Below, piece by piece: positions 54,601 to 64,000 of a stretch of 64,000 nt of DNA. Made by a program: the position numbers and the translations under genes. Numbering within the stretch: position 1 is the stretch's first letter; every line of letters begins with the position of its first letter. The notes under the pieces are model-generated. The model was not told the origin of the DNA and searched no databases. It was given only the letters and a program-made list of their open reading frames with translations. Source of the DNA: Ypsolopha sequella (lineage: Eukaryota > Arthropoda > Insecta > Lepidoptera > Ypsolophidae); assembly GCA_934047225.1 (NCBI GenBank), contig OW204012.1:3906001-3970000 (forward strand). The letters run 5' to 3'.

Positions 54601-57480
54601 TTGCTACCAGTACTAGCGCGTTAAAAGCGGTTTGCTACTTTTAATATGATATATTACCGTCCACATGAATTGCTACAGCATGAAACTTATACAGGTGTAT
54701 GCCTTAAGCTAGTGTCAACCGTTTTAATGGGTTTTAAAAGTTTTTTAAGGTTCAGCTCTTTTTGAAATAATTTTTAAAGCAAATTTTCATTTTAAGTGAA
54801 GGTATATGAATAATTAAAACTTCCAGATGAATTGCTACAGCATGAGACCTACACAGGTGCATGCTACAGGTGCATACCTATCTTTTAAAAGTAAATTCAA
54901 AGTCTTTTAAGGTTCAGGTTCTTTTTAATAAATTTTTTAAATTTTGCATCTTTTTTTTTCGAAATTAATAAAATTAACTACCAGATGAATTGCTACAGCA
55001 TAAGACCTATACAGATGCATGCTTCAGGTGCATGCCTATCTTTTAAAAGTAAATTCAAAGTCTTTTAAGGTTCAGGTTTTTTTAAATTAATTTTTTAGTT
55101 TTGCAACTTTATTTTATTTTTAAATTAGTTAAAACAACTTCCAGATGAATTGCTACAGCATGAGACCTATACAAGTGCATGCTACAGGTGCATGCCTATC
55201 TTTTAAAAGTAAATTCAAAGTCTTTTAAGGTTCAGGTTCTTTTTAATAAATTTTTTAAATTTTGCATCTTTTTTTTTCGAAATTAATAAAATTAACTACC
55301 AGATGAATTGCTACAGCATAAGACCTATACAGATGCATGCTTCAGGTGCATGCCTATCTTTTAAAAGTAAATTCAAAGTCTTTTAAGGTTCAGGTTTTTT
55401 TAAATAAATTTTTTAGTTTTGCAACTTTATTTTATTTTTAAATTAGTTAAAACAACTTCCAGATGAATTGCTACAGCATGAGACCTATACAGGTGCATGC
55501 TACAGGTGCATACCTATCTTTTAAAAGTAAATTCAAAGTCTTTTAAGGTTCAGGTTCTTTTTAATAAATTTTTTAAATTTTGCATCTTTTTTTTTTCGAA
55601 ATTAATAAAATTAACTACCAGATGAATTGCTACAGCATGAGACCTATACAGGTGCATGCTACAGGTGCATGCCTATCTTTTAAAAGTAAATTCAAAGTCT
55701 TTTAAGGTTCAGGTTTTTTTAAATTAATTTTTTAGTTTTGCAACTTTATTTTATTTTTAAATTAGTTAAAACAACTTCCAGATGAATTGCTACAGCATGA
55801 GACCTATACAGGTGCATGCTACAGATGCATACCTATCTTTTAAAAGTAAATTCAAAGTCTTTTAAGGTTCAGGTTCTTTTTAATAATTTTTTTAAATTTT
55901 GCATCTTTTTTTTTCGAAATTAATAAAATTAACTACCAGATGAATTGCTACAGCATAAGACCTATACAGATGCATGCTTCAGGTGCATGCCTATCTTTTA
56001 AAAGTAAATTCAAAGTCTTTTAAGGTTCAGGTTTTTTTAAATTAATTTTTTAGTTTTGCAACTTTATTTTATTTTTAAATTAGTTAAAACAACTTCCAGA
56101 TGAATTGCTACAGCATGAGACCTATACAAGTGCATGCTACAGGTGCATGCCTATCTTTTAAAAGTAAATTCAAAGTCTTTTAAGGTTCAGGTTTTTTTAA
56201 ATAAATTTTTTAGTTTTGCAACTTTATTTTATTTTTAAATTAGTTAAAACAACTTCCAGATGAATTGCTACAGCATGAGACCTATACAGGTGCATGCTAC
56301 AGGTGCATACCTATCTTTTAAAAGTAAATTCAAAGTCTTTTAAGGTTCAGGTTCTTTTTAATAAATTTTTTAAATTTTGCATCTTTTTTTTTCGAAATTA
56401 ATAAAATTAACTACCAGATGAATTGCTACAGCATAAGACCTATACAGATGCATGCTTCAGGTGCATGCCTATCTTTTAAAAGTAAATTCAAAGTCTTTTA
56501 AGGTTCAGGTTTTTTTTAATAAATTTTTTAGTTTTGCAACTTTATTTTATTTTTAAATTAGTTAAAACAACTTCCAGATGAATTGCTACAGCATGAGACC
56601 TATACAGGTGTATGCTACAGTTGCATGCCTATCTTTTAAAAGTAAATTCAAAGTCTTTTAAGGTTCAGGTTTTTTTTAAATAAAATTTTAAATTTTGCAT
56701 TTTTATTTTATATCTAAATTAATTATTTTAACCTCTGGATGACGTGCCACAGCACAAAACAAATACAAACGTATCATATTGGCTTCTGTCTATCACATAA
56801 ATGTGTTTTTTTATTCTTACGAAAGCAAACTTATTTTTAAATTGCAATTTGCTACCAGTACTGGCGCGTTAAAAGCGGTTTGCTACTTTTAATATGATAT
56901 ATTACCGTCCACATGAATTGCTACAGCATGAAACTTATACAGGTGTATGCCTTAAGCTAGTGTCAATCGTTTTAATGGGTTTTAAAAGTTTTTTAAGGTT
57001 CAGCTCTTTTTGAAATAATTTTTAAAGCAAATTTTCATTTTAAGTGAAGGTATTTGAACAATTAAAACTTCCAGATGAATTGCTACAGCATGAGACCTAT
57101 ACAGGTGTATGCCGCAGGTGCATGCCTATCTTTTAAAAGTAAATTCAAAGCCTTTTAAGGTTCAGGTTTTTTTTAATTAATTTTTTAATTTCTATCTTTA
57201 TTTTATTTCTAAATTAATTAAAACAACTTCCAGATGAATTGCTACAGCATGAGACCTATACAGGTGCATGCTACAGGTGCATGCCTATCTTTTAAAAGTA
57301 AATTCAAAGTATTTTAAGGTTCAGGTTTATTTTAATAAATTTTTTAATTTTGCATTTTTATTTTATTTCCAAATTAATTAAAACAACTCCCAGATGAGTT
57401 GCTACAGTATGAGACCTGCACAGATGTATGCCATAGGCTGCTGTCTATCATTTAGATGTTTACATGTTGACTTTTAAGGT
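48698..57480. repeat. Satellite of about 160-bp monomers with 1.61/2.25-kb higher-order structure
   Basis: About 55 monomers of 158-160 bp, each with CCAGATGAATTGCTACAGCA, a tandem core like CAGGTGCATGCTACAGGTGC and TTTTAAGGTTCAGG. Two monomer classes alternate, differing mainly in the last 50 bp (class A: AACTTTATTTTATTT...AAACAACTTCC; class B: CATCTTTTTTTTTCGAAATTAA...AACTACC). A distinctive diverged pair starting CTGGATGACGTG recurs at 49013, 50625, 52875, 54486 and 56734, i.e. spacings about 1612, 2250, 1611 and 2248 bp. The array is therefore a repeated 3.86-kb super-unit. The outermost monomers (48.7-49.5 kb and after 57.06 kb) are more diverged than the core, as expected for unequal exchange. 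No open frame of note. Confidence 0.92.
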
Positions 57481-57732
57481 TCAGCTTATTTTTAAAATCG
57501 TTGGGTAGCTAAACATTTTGTTTAAGCCATAGCAGCTTTTAGGTGGTTTTGTTTTACACGGAACAAGCAGAAGTATGCGCCCACGGCTGCTGTCCATCAC
57601 TCTCAAGTGAATTTGTGTTCATTTCAAGTCAAAAATGCCATTTATTAAATTTTAAAATACGACGTTTTTATTTGGTCGGGTTATATCTTTAAAACCGGTC
57701 CGTTAAAAGTGGTTCGCTAACTTCAACTCGGT
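57481..57732. repeat. Right terminal inverted repeat
   Basis: Read inward it starts ACCGAGTTGAAGTTAGCGAA and matches the left end through AATAAATGGCATTT, then GTGGGCGCATACTTCTG / GTGGGCACACACTTTTG, TTGTTCCGTGTAAAA and AGCTGCTATGG. The satellite follows directly. Confidence 0.85.
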
Positions 57733-57741
57733 GCACTAGGA
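57733..57741. repeat. Right 9-bp target site duplication GCACTAGGA
   Basis: Same nine bases as 33014-33022. The following TCCTCTTAATGG continues the paralogous block exactly as at 26514 and 63464. Confidence 0.85.
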
Positions 57742-59371
57742 TCCTCTTAATGGAGAAATCCTTTCAAAAATAAGATAAAATTACGTATCGTCACCGATTT
57801 AACTACATGTTTGCTTGTGTATTTTGAAGAAAATCAAACGATATCGCGATGTAATATACAAGTAGCGCCATCTAGTTTTTAGTAGCAAACGATCGACTGT
57901 GGCTTTTCTTGTAAGTAAATTGTCAAAAGTATTTAATGGTTCCGTACCCGAAGGATGACACGGAACTCTAGTACTTAGCATACTGCTCGCTTATATAGGA
58001 CCCCTTGCGACTTTGTGTAGGAAGACGCCGCGCCGCTTGGCACAGTTGATCCTTGGATTGTTCTGGGCTGATTTAGCCCGATTGACATGAGGTTACCGAC
58101 CCCCTCTGAGATAGGTGTACGGGGGGTGGGCGAAAGTGCATCTCCCGCGGAAAGAAGAATTTTGAGAGAAAGAGCCTTTGCATAGTTTTGATTTTTAGGG
58201 TTCCATAGTCAGCAACAAGGAACCCTTATAGTTTCGCCATGTCCGTATGTTTGTCTGTCCATGGCTTAGCTTAGAGACTATTGGTACTAGAAAGCTGTAA
58301 TTTGGCATGGGTATACATATTTATCACGCTGATAAAGTGGTTCAATAAAATTTTGAAAAAGATTTTTTTTACGGTACCTCCCCTACACGAAAAGTGGGGA
58401 TGATTTTTTTTTTCTCATCTATCCCCTAGTGTAGGATCTCATTGGATAGGTAATTTTAAAATATTGGGAGTGTGGGAAGACCATTTTTCGATCCAGGGTT
58501 CCGTTTGCGAAATATTAAGCTTAAAAGTGTTAATTTTTGTTAGAATCAAGTGTTAGTTCCGCTACAGTCCGCTTGGAGCGGTTACCCAGATTCCATACGA
58601 TTTAGATATAGTTTGAAACGCAACTATACGGAGACGTTTTCATGCTTAGGCTACTGACGTATTGATCGCAGCGGTGCGTTGCAGTCACGGCATTTATATT
58701 CCTTATTAATATGTTCTGTGTACGGAACCCTTTGTGCGCCAGTCCGACTCGCAATTAGCCTTTTTTTTGCCTACGTTATTCAGATCTGTGAATTACATTT
58801 CACAGTTCACACTTGGTAACACCTCTGACACCTCCTCGGAGATTTAGAATAGAATATATTTATTTCCGTAATTTGGTACATAATATCCTTATATCAAGAT
58901 TATCTTAGTTAAAGTATTACAATGTACTTAAATAATAACTTAACTTAATATTCACGACATTTTAAGTTTGTTATTAAAATATAGTTTTAATAAGTAGGTA
59001 ACGTCATACTGGAGGCTTAGCAAGCGATCAGAATAACGGATCGACAACACGTTTTGTTAATTTCGCAAAATAAAACTTAGACCTCTCATTTGTAATGTAC
59101 ATACGTTTGTAAGTAACAAGAAAAGAGAAAGATTACCAATTTCAAAAAAAGCGTCATCAAACCCTGACACCGAGCACTTACCGAGTCTACAGTATGAAAT
59201 ACATGAACATTAACTGTAAATATTTTATTTCTATAACATTATGTCTTTACATAACCCTTGTGATAACTCTAGTAAGTATATCTTGTGACGATCGATATGT
59301 TATGTTGTTTCACAAATTACTCGAAAACTACGCAACTACATCTTTTATTTGACACCCCATTTGCAGGGGTC
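57742..59371. repeat. Composite repeat body, right flank of the giant transposon
   Basis: Near-identical to 27937-29564, block for block (for example CAAGGAACCCTTATAGTTTC, TCCAGGGTTCCGTTTGCG, GAATAGAATATATTTATTTC). The minus-strand frame 57799-57981 is not a gene. Confidence 0.75.
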
Positions 59372-60056
59372 ATAATAGTAGTTTATGCTACGAGGGCGAA
59401 AAGGAATAAATTACGAGTACGATTTATAACACGAGCGTAGCGAGCTTCAGATTTGTTGTTTCGCTGCGTGATTATCAGTATTACCCGTCCAAGATAAATA
59501 GGTTATTGAGCCAACCAGTAATCACCTCAATAGAAGCTAATAAAGTCTTTGCTATTGGCCTAATTGTGTTGGTCGGGAACTTACATTTGAAGGGTACAGG
59601 AAAAGAACAAGGAATGTCACACCGTAAGTAAGGGCTTGAATAAATGTATAAATAACTTAATAGTAGTTTATGCTACAAGGGCGAAAAGAAATAAATTACG
59701 AGGACGATTTAAAACACGAGCGTAGCGAGTGTTTTAAACGTCACCGAGTAATTTATTGCTCTTACGCCCGTGTATCATACTACGTTTTTCAATGCATAGT
59801 GTTAGGAAATAAAACAAATAACCTATAATCAAAGAAAACAATTTAATTATTAAAGTTGAAAGTTACATTGTTGTGAACTTTAAATTATGATTGGCTCAAA
59901 AGGACTGTATCCAGAGCCGTTAAATAGTAGAAAAAAAGTACAACACTTATGGTACACAAGAAAGGTTGCAGGTTAGCCAACTACTCGTAAAAAAATAATG
60001 ATAATCAAGTCCTAGAGCAAAATAATCGACTTTCTGTTCGATTTTGATGCATAAAA
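59372..60056. repeat. R1 family, two tandem partial copies (paralogue of 29565-30221)
   Basis: Same order and length as 29565-30221, ending in TTTTGATGCATAAAAAG before the LINE fragment. The second copy keeps the complete ACACGAGCGTAGCGAGTGTT palindrome that is deleted at 29900. Confidence 0.65.
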
Positions 60057-60807
60057 AGTTTTTAAAGTCGGTGAACATTAACAAAGGTATGGGCCCTGAT
60101 GGGATCCATCCGTTATTTATTGTAAATACTGCTGATGAGTTAGCTGTCCCCTTAAGGCGATATGTAAAAGTTTTAGCGTCCCTGTTACTCCATATGCGAA
60201 AAAACCCTCAGTGCGAGAGGGATGGATTCGTGGAAAAGTAGCAAAAAGTCGGTTTTTTATTAATATAAAATGAACTAAAGTTGCTATCAAAATTTCGTTT
60301 AACCAGGTCCTAGATACTGTTAAAACCCATCTAATAAAATATAATTGCAGTCCATATCTCATTCTAAATTGTCAAACCAGGAGATTTGGTGTCGAAAGAG
60401 ACCTCATTTCAATAAATATTTCTATCGAGCCGAATTTCTCTAATCACGTTTCTGTTTTAACAGATTCCTAGAAAAAAAATCCAAAAATAATATACTATTT
60501 TATCAAAATAATACATTATTTACTGAAGTAGATATGCAAGTTCTTAAAGTGTCGATTTTTTTACCGTAGCGCCTTAACTATTATTTTTAATATGTCTTTA
60601 ACGGCTGGTAGGTTCCCCTTAATTTGGAAAAGATCTTTTATCACTCCGATCCATAAAAAGGGAAACAGGAGCGACATAACCAACCACCGTGGCGTATTTA
60701 AGCTTTGTACTATTGGAAAACTTTTCGAAAAAATTGTGTACGATATTTTATACCCCCTCGTTCGGCCCTTTATCATACCTAATCAACATGGTTTTATTTC
60801 CCGACGG
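60057..60807 (+). mobile_element. CR1/Jockey-like LINE fragment, second copy, split by a TTAA element
   Basis: Matches 30222-30543 (MGPDGIHPLF, FITPIHKKGNRSDI, IPNQHGFISRR) but is cut in two by the element at 60152-60577. It ends at CCCGACGG, where R1 sequence (CATCCAGAGCCGTTAAACAG) resumes. So it lacks the YADD half. Arose by the same block duplication as the 30.2-kb copy. Confidence 0.8.
60152..60577. mobile_element. piggyBac-like TTAA element (family 3, intact)
   Basis: TTAA at 60152-60155 and 60574-60577 around 418 bp. The ends are GGCGATATGTAAAAG at the left and, read inward, GGCGCTACGGTAAAA at the right. The uninterrupted LINE at 30309-30320 has a single TTAA in the same context (GTCCCCTTAACTATT), which proves the insertion and its duplication. 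Shares interior with 8883-9265. Confidence 0.9.
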
Positions 60808-61471
60808 ATACATCCAGAGCCGTTAAACAGTAGAAAAAAAGTACAACACTTATGGTACACAAGAAAGGTTGCAGGTTGGTCAACCAATGTAAATAAATAT
60901 AAAAAAATAATAATAATAAAGCCCTAGAGCAAAATAATCGACTTTCTGTTCGGTTTTGATGCATAAAAAGCGTGAAAAATTATTAGATACTCTATGCAAA
61001 TTTGGACCCGGTGACTTCGTCGGAAAAATTAGCAACTCGATTCGTGGTGGTTGAAATTTTGAACAAAACCATAATCAGCTCGCACTGCAACATGGCTGTT
61101 ACGTCCGTCGCTGCGGCTGACAAGTGCGAAAATAGTGTGTTTTTAATCAATTTTATGTAAATTAAAATGAATTTCCAAGAAGTGAGAAAATCTTATCATT
61201 TTATATTGTTTTGTCTAGAAGTTTATAATACGAATACGTCAAGACGTAACCCGCGCGCCTCTTTATCTCATTCTATCTTTTCTCACTTATGTTTTAGAAG
61301 TATTTTGAACAATTTCAAATTTCAAATCGGTGGTAAGTTATGAGTATGAGTTTATGACGGACGGACAGACAACGGAGTCTCATCTCACTATAACATAACG
61401 GTTTCCTTTTGTACCTTTTAGGTACTACGGAACTCCGATCGCCCTCTCTGAATCTGACACAAATCCAATCC
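60808..61471. repeat. R1 remnant and composite repeat, paralogue of 31899-32740
   Basis: 60808-60975 is R1 core. 60976-61350 matches 31905-32310. From 61281 the composite block restarts (ATGTTTTAGAAGTATTTTGA) and runs through GACGGACGGACAGACAACGG to AATCTGACACAAATCCAATC, where a transposon is inserted. Confidence 0.65.
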
Positions 61472-62736
61472 GCGTCTTATTAAACCATACTACTATTCAG
61501 CGCGCTCCCGTGTTGAACAGCAGGATGTTTTACTAAACGCTTTTGTAAAGTTTAGCTCCGTAAACAATACTCTATTTATGCGTTGAACGCGAGGATGATT
61601 TCCGAGCGCTTATTATTTAAAATGTCTTACGAAAACATCCTACGGCTAAACATGCTTACGTATTTAAAGACTTGAACTGACTTACTGAAATATTTCGTAC
61701 AATCTTATGCACAAATCTGTGAATCATTATATAGTGTTATATGCTGTTGGCATAGGGATAATTAAAATGCATTGAGAATCAATCAACTGATATAATGTGT
61801 CTGAAAAGAAAAATCACAAACAAATGCAGCTAGGACAAATCAACCAATTAATTAAATCTTTATTACTTAGCGTTAGGCACATTATTAGAAACATTTTGAG
61901 AAAGATCGTGTTTTCTTTTCTTACTGACTATTTTCTCCCTTACTGTTGGACTGCCAGCCTGAACTCTATTTTTTGTTTTTATAATTCCGCGATCTAGTCT
62001 GCGGCTTACGGCAGTTGGTTGCATTTTAATTGTGTTTGTTTTTCTACGTTGTATATTAAAAATCAATTCGGAAGCGTGCTGTGAAGAATTGATGCTTTTC
62101 AATCGCTTTGTTAAATGTTTAATTACTTTAAAGCCACCTGGTGTTGGATTTTTCTCAGATAATTCAATGACCTTGTTGAACTCTAACTGTAGGTTTAGAA
62201 GAGAAGATTTATAGTCATTTATGAAATCATCGTTGCTCGCAATATTGTCTGACAAGTCATAACACCTTGTAGGCTCATCTAAATTGTTAAAATTTGATTT
62301 AGCAGTATTTATTTTTATACTCTTTTGGGTTTTCTACAATTTTGGGGGGTTGGTTAATAATGGCAAAAATCTGCTTACGTAATAATTGAACGGCCCCCGA
62401 TCAGTTGTTCTTAAAAAGTGACGGCCATTATTCTTTTCGCTACGCTACCGAAAGAGACAGAATATGAGGTATATGCAACAGACATTGCCCGGCGTTGGCG
62501 TCGAGGATGATTTCCGCATTTGCAATATTTTATTCGTCTATTGAATCCATCCTAGCGTTCAACTCTAGTAGCGATTCCGGACGTGCAAATTTAAATACAT
62601 CAGATGAAACCATACTGCATTTAAGTGTTGACACGAAGTATGGATTCCGTAACACAGCGTCGCAAAAGCGTTTTGTAAAACATCCTGCTGTCCAACACGG
62701 GACCGCGTTGAGCCGTAGTATGATTTCATAAGACGC
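61472..62736. mobile_element. 1.27-kb DNA transposon with long TIRs
   Basis: Starts GCGTCTTATTAAACCATACT and ends with the inverse type (right end read inward: GCGTCTTATGAAATCATACT). The arms stay alignable for over 100 bp (CCCGTGTTG.ACAGCAGGAT, GTTTTAC.AAACGCTTTTG). Flanks are ATCCAATCC and ATCCAATCT, consistent with an 8- or 9-bp duplication. The target is itself an (ATCCA)n tail, so the duplication is ambiguous. It sits in the tail of RTE fragment D. The frames 62495-62742 on both strands are made by the TIR. Confidence 0.75.
61863..62333 (-). CDS. Last exon of an unrecognised transposon protein
   Basis: The open minus-strand frame begins right after TTGTAG at 62334-62339, a good splice acceptor, in phase, and runs 156 codons to a stop at 61863. 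Composition is lysine/asparagine/serine-rich. A central predicted helix region (SLLNLQLEFNKVIELSEKN) is followed by GGFKVIKHLTKRLKSI and a basic tail (RRLDRGIIKTKNR, KKRKHDL) like a nuclear localisation signal. I do not recognise a domain. The rest of the protein is absent from this 1.27-kb element, so the copy is an internal-deletion derivative. Confidence 0.45.
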   Translation of the reverse strand, partial: KTQKSIKINTAKSNFNNLDEPTRCYDLSDNIASNDDFINDYKSSLLNLQLEFNKVIELSEKNPTPGGFKVIKHLTKRLKSINSSQHASELIFNIQRRKTNTIKMQPTAVSRRLDRGIIKTKNRVQAGSPTVREKIVSKKRKHDLSQNVSNNVPNAK

Positions 62737-62751
62737 ATCCAATCTAATCCA

Positions 62752-63168
62752 AGGGTTGGATTTAGACCCTCGGAAAGTTATTGTCTATGGGAATTAAAAA
62801 TATACTACAAGGCTAAAATTATACTACTTTTCGTTTTTCGTTGATTTTTGTTTTGAATTTAAATAAAAATAGCCTATTTGTTAGTGAAATTTTTAAAAAA
62901 ATTACTAAAAATATTCATAATTTAATAAAATAGCCCATTTGTTATTAAAATTTTTAAAAAATTTACTAAAAGTATTCATAACGCACAGAAATTCCCTATA
63001 TTGTAGGATAAATGTTAAAAAGCAAAACGTCTCAACCAATAAAACAAGTCGGTCGGCCTGAATATAAAATTATGGTATTTTTACGTAGTATAGTTCCATT
63101 ACGATACTACATACTACATGTCATGAAAATATGGTACAAATAGTATTTATACTACAAAATCCAACCCT
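62752..63168. repeat. MITE with 12-bp inverted ends 'AGGGTTGGATTT'
   Basis: AGGGTTGGATTT at 62752-62763 and AAATCCAACCCT at 63157-63168, perfect inverse, 417 bp. The interior is AT-rich with a tandem duplication of about 78 bp (TTTGTTAGTGAAATTTTTAA near 62878, TTTGTTATTAAAATTTTTAA near 62939). Next to the 61472 element in the same RTE tail. Confidence 0.6.
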
Positions 63169-63171
63169 GAA

Positions 63172-63465
63172 TCCAATCCATCAGCCAATATCAGTCCACT
63201 GCTGGACATAGGCCTCTCCAAGGGCACGCCACATTTTTCTATATTCGGCCATCCTCATCCAGCCACTACCGGCAATCTTTTTTAGATCGTCAGTCCAGCG
63301 AGCTGGCGGGCGTCCTACACTGCGTCTGCCGGTTCGTGGTCTCCACTCGAGAACCTTTCTCCCCCATCGGTTGTCGGTTCTTCGGCTGATGTGGCCAGCC
63401 CACTGCCACTTCAGCTTGCTTATCTTAGAGGTTTTGTCGATGAATTTGGTTCTTACGGGCACTAG
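63172..63465 (-). mobile_element. RTE-type LINE 3' fragment, copy D
   Basis: 93-codon C-terminal frame nearly identical to copy A (differs at MAEYRKM and LGEAYVQQW). Its (GGATT)n tail has been split by the insertions at 61472-63168. Confidence 0.8.
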
Positions 63466-63845
63466 GATCCTCTTAATGGAGGAATCCTCTCAAAAATAAG
63501 ATTAAATTACGAATCGTCACCGATTTAACTACATGTTTGCTTGTGTATTTTGAGGAAAATCAAACGATATCGCGATGTAATATACAAGTAGCGCCATCTA
63601 GTTTTTAGTAGCAAACGAACGACTGTGGCTTTTCTAGTAAGTAAATTGTCAAAAGTATTTAATGGTTCCGTACCCGAAGGATGACAAACGGAACTCTAGT
63701 ACTTAGCATACTGCTTGCTTATATAGAACCCCTTGCGACTTTGTGTAGGAAGACGCCACCCGCTTGGCACAGTTGATCCTTGGGTTGTTCTGGGCTGATT
63801 TAGCCCGATGGCCAAGTGCGAGTCAAACTCGCGTACCTAGGGTTC
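63466..63845. repeat. Composite repeat body, copy D
   Basis: Same blocks as 26513-26895 with very few differences, ending at CCTAGGGTTCCGTA. An unoccupied version of the giant element's target lies at its left edge. Confidence 0.75.
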
Positions 63846-64000
63846 CGTATAGAGCATCGAGAACCGGTCAAATTTTCAAGAACCGGGTTTTCGGTTCCAA
63901 ACGCTATCAAGAACCGGATACCCGGTTCTTTCGGTTCTTTCCAAAGTTTTGCTATAAATAGAATAGAACTGAAAGAATATAATGAAACTTGTAGGACGAA
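63846..64000. repeat. Start of an 'AGAACCGG' repeat, cut by the window end
   Basis: GAACCGG/CCGGTTC words occur five or more times in 100 bp in both orientations (GAGAACCGGTC, AAGAACCGGGT, CCCGGTTCTTTCGGTTC). Looks like the subterminal region of a hAT-type MITE, but the other end is outside the window. Confidence 0.4.

Larger units (their letters stand above)
33023..57732. mobile_element. 24.7-kb giant DNA transposon with long TIRs and 9-bp TSD
   Basis: The ends are inverted copies: left ACCTGAGTGAAGCTAGCGAA, right (read inward) ACCGAGTTGAAGTTAGCGAA. Both continue with CCACTTTTAACG, an ACCGGTTTTAA-type block and AATAAATGGCATTT. The similarity continues inward for about 500 bp at the left. 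A 9-bp duplication (GCACTAGGA) flanks it exactly, and the flanks rejoin to match three unoccupied sites. A 9-bp duplication with long TIRs is typical of Mutator-like elements; 8 bp would suit hAT or Zisupton/KDZ-type elements, and the ninth base could be coincidental. Inside: transposase-PHD-Ulp1 gene, decayed second transposon gene, a proline-rich/RGG gene, nested MITEs, an LTR relic and an 8.8-kb satellite. The TIRs have diverged from each other (roughly 75-80% identity by eye), so it may be old or tolerate TIR drift. Confidence 0.88.

Noticed and set aside
33023..57732. Maverick/Polinton, Helitron or endogenous virus as the identity of the giant element
   Set aside because: No polymerase, packaging or capsid-like frames, no Rep/helicase; 9-bp duplication and DDE transposase with long TIRs argue for a cut-and-paste transposon.
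62495..62742. 70-78 codon frames on both strands
   Set aside because: They lie in the terminal inverted repeat of the 61472-62736 transposon; the inverse copy at the other end is not open.

Overview
This is eukaryotic, intron-containing, AT-rich DNA, most probably from a moth or butterfly. The lineage call rests on an engrailed/invected-type homeobox exon at 1007-1273 with lepidopteran-like flanks, and on the repeat background: RTE-type LINE ends with (GGATT)n tails, interspersed 'gggttccgta' elements, and many TTAA-flanked and foldback elements. Only one exon of a conventional host gene is visible. Nearly everything else is mobile DNA.

Layout. 1-1273: end of an intron and the last coding exon of the engrailed/invected gene. 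1.3-25 kb: dense short non-autonomous elements (foldback MITEs, piggyBac-like TTAA elements, a hAT-like element with an 8-bp duplication, RTE LINE 3' ends, a tRNA-like Pol III head) and a 42-bp minisatellite of 18 copies at 22.55-23.31 kb. 25.4-33.0 and 57.7-63.85 kb: a composite block of older repeats with a captured RTE fragment, present in several tandem copies and carrying a CR1/Jockey-like LINE.

33,023-57,732: the main discovery. One copy of that block is split by a single 24.7-kb DNA transposon. It has long imperfect terminal inverted repeats starting ACC, and it is bounded by a 9-bp direct duplication (GCACTAGGA) that is present once in three paralogous unoccupied sites in the same window. 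Inside are a roughly 1,100-residue DDE transposase fused to a PHD finger, a Ulp1-type (C48) cysteine protease and a second C-terminal zinc finger (minus strand); a decayed second transposon-type gene; a three-exon gene for a proline-rich/RGG-box protein (plus strand, 44.3-46.0 kb); an LTR-retrotransposon relic; several nested MITEs; and an 8.8-kb satellite of about 160-bp monomers filling the right end. The satellite monomers match, in inverted orientation, two or so copies at the left end, so the array looks like a hugely amplified subterminal repeat. It has an alternating 1.61/2.25-kb higher-order period.

61,472-62,736: a second TIR element, 1.27 kb, carrying the last exon of an unrecognised protein.

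Transposase, terminal repeats and target duplication form one coherent mobile unit. The proline-rich/RGG gene may be its cargo. Coordinates of repeat borders are read by eye and may be off by a few bases.
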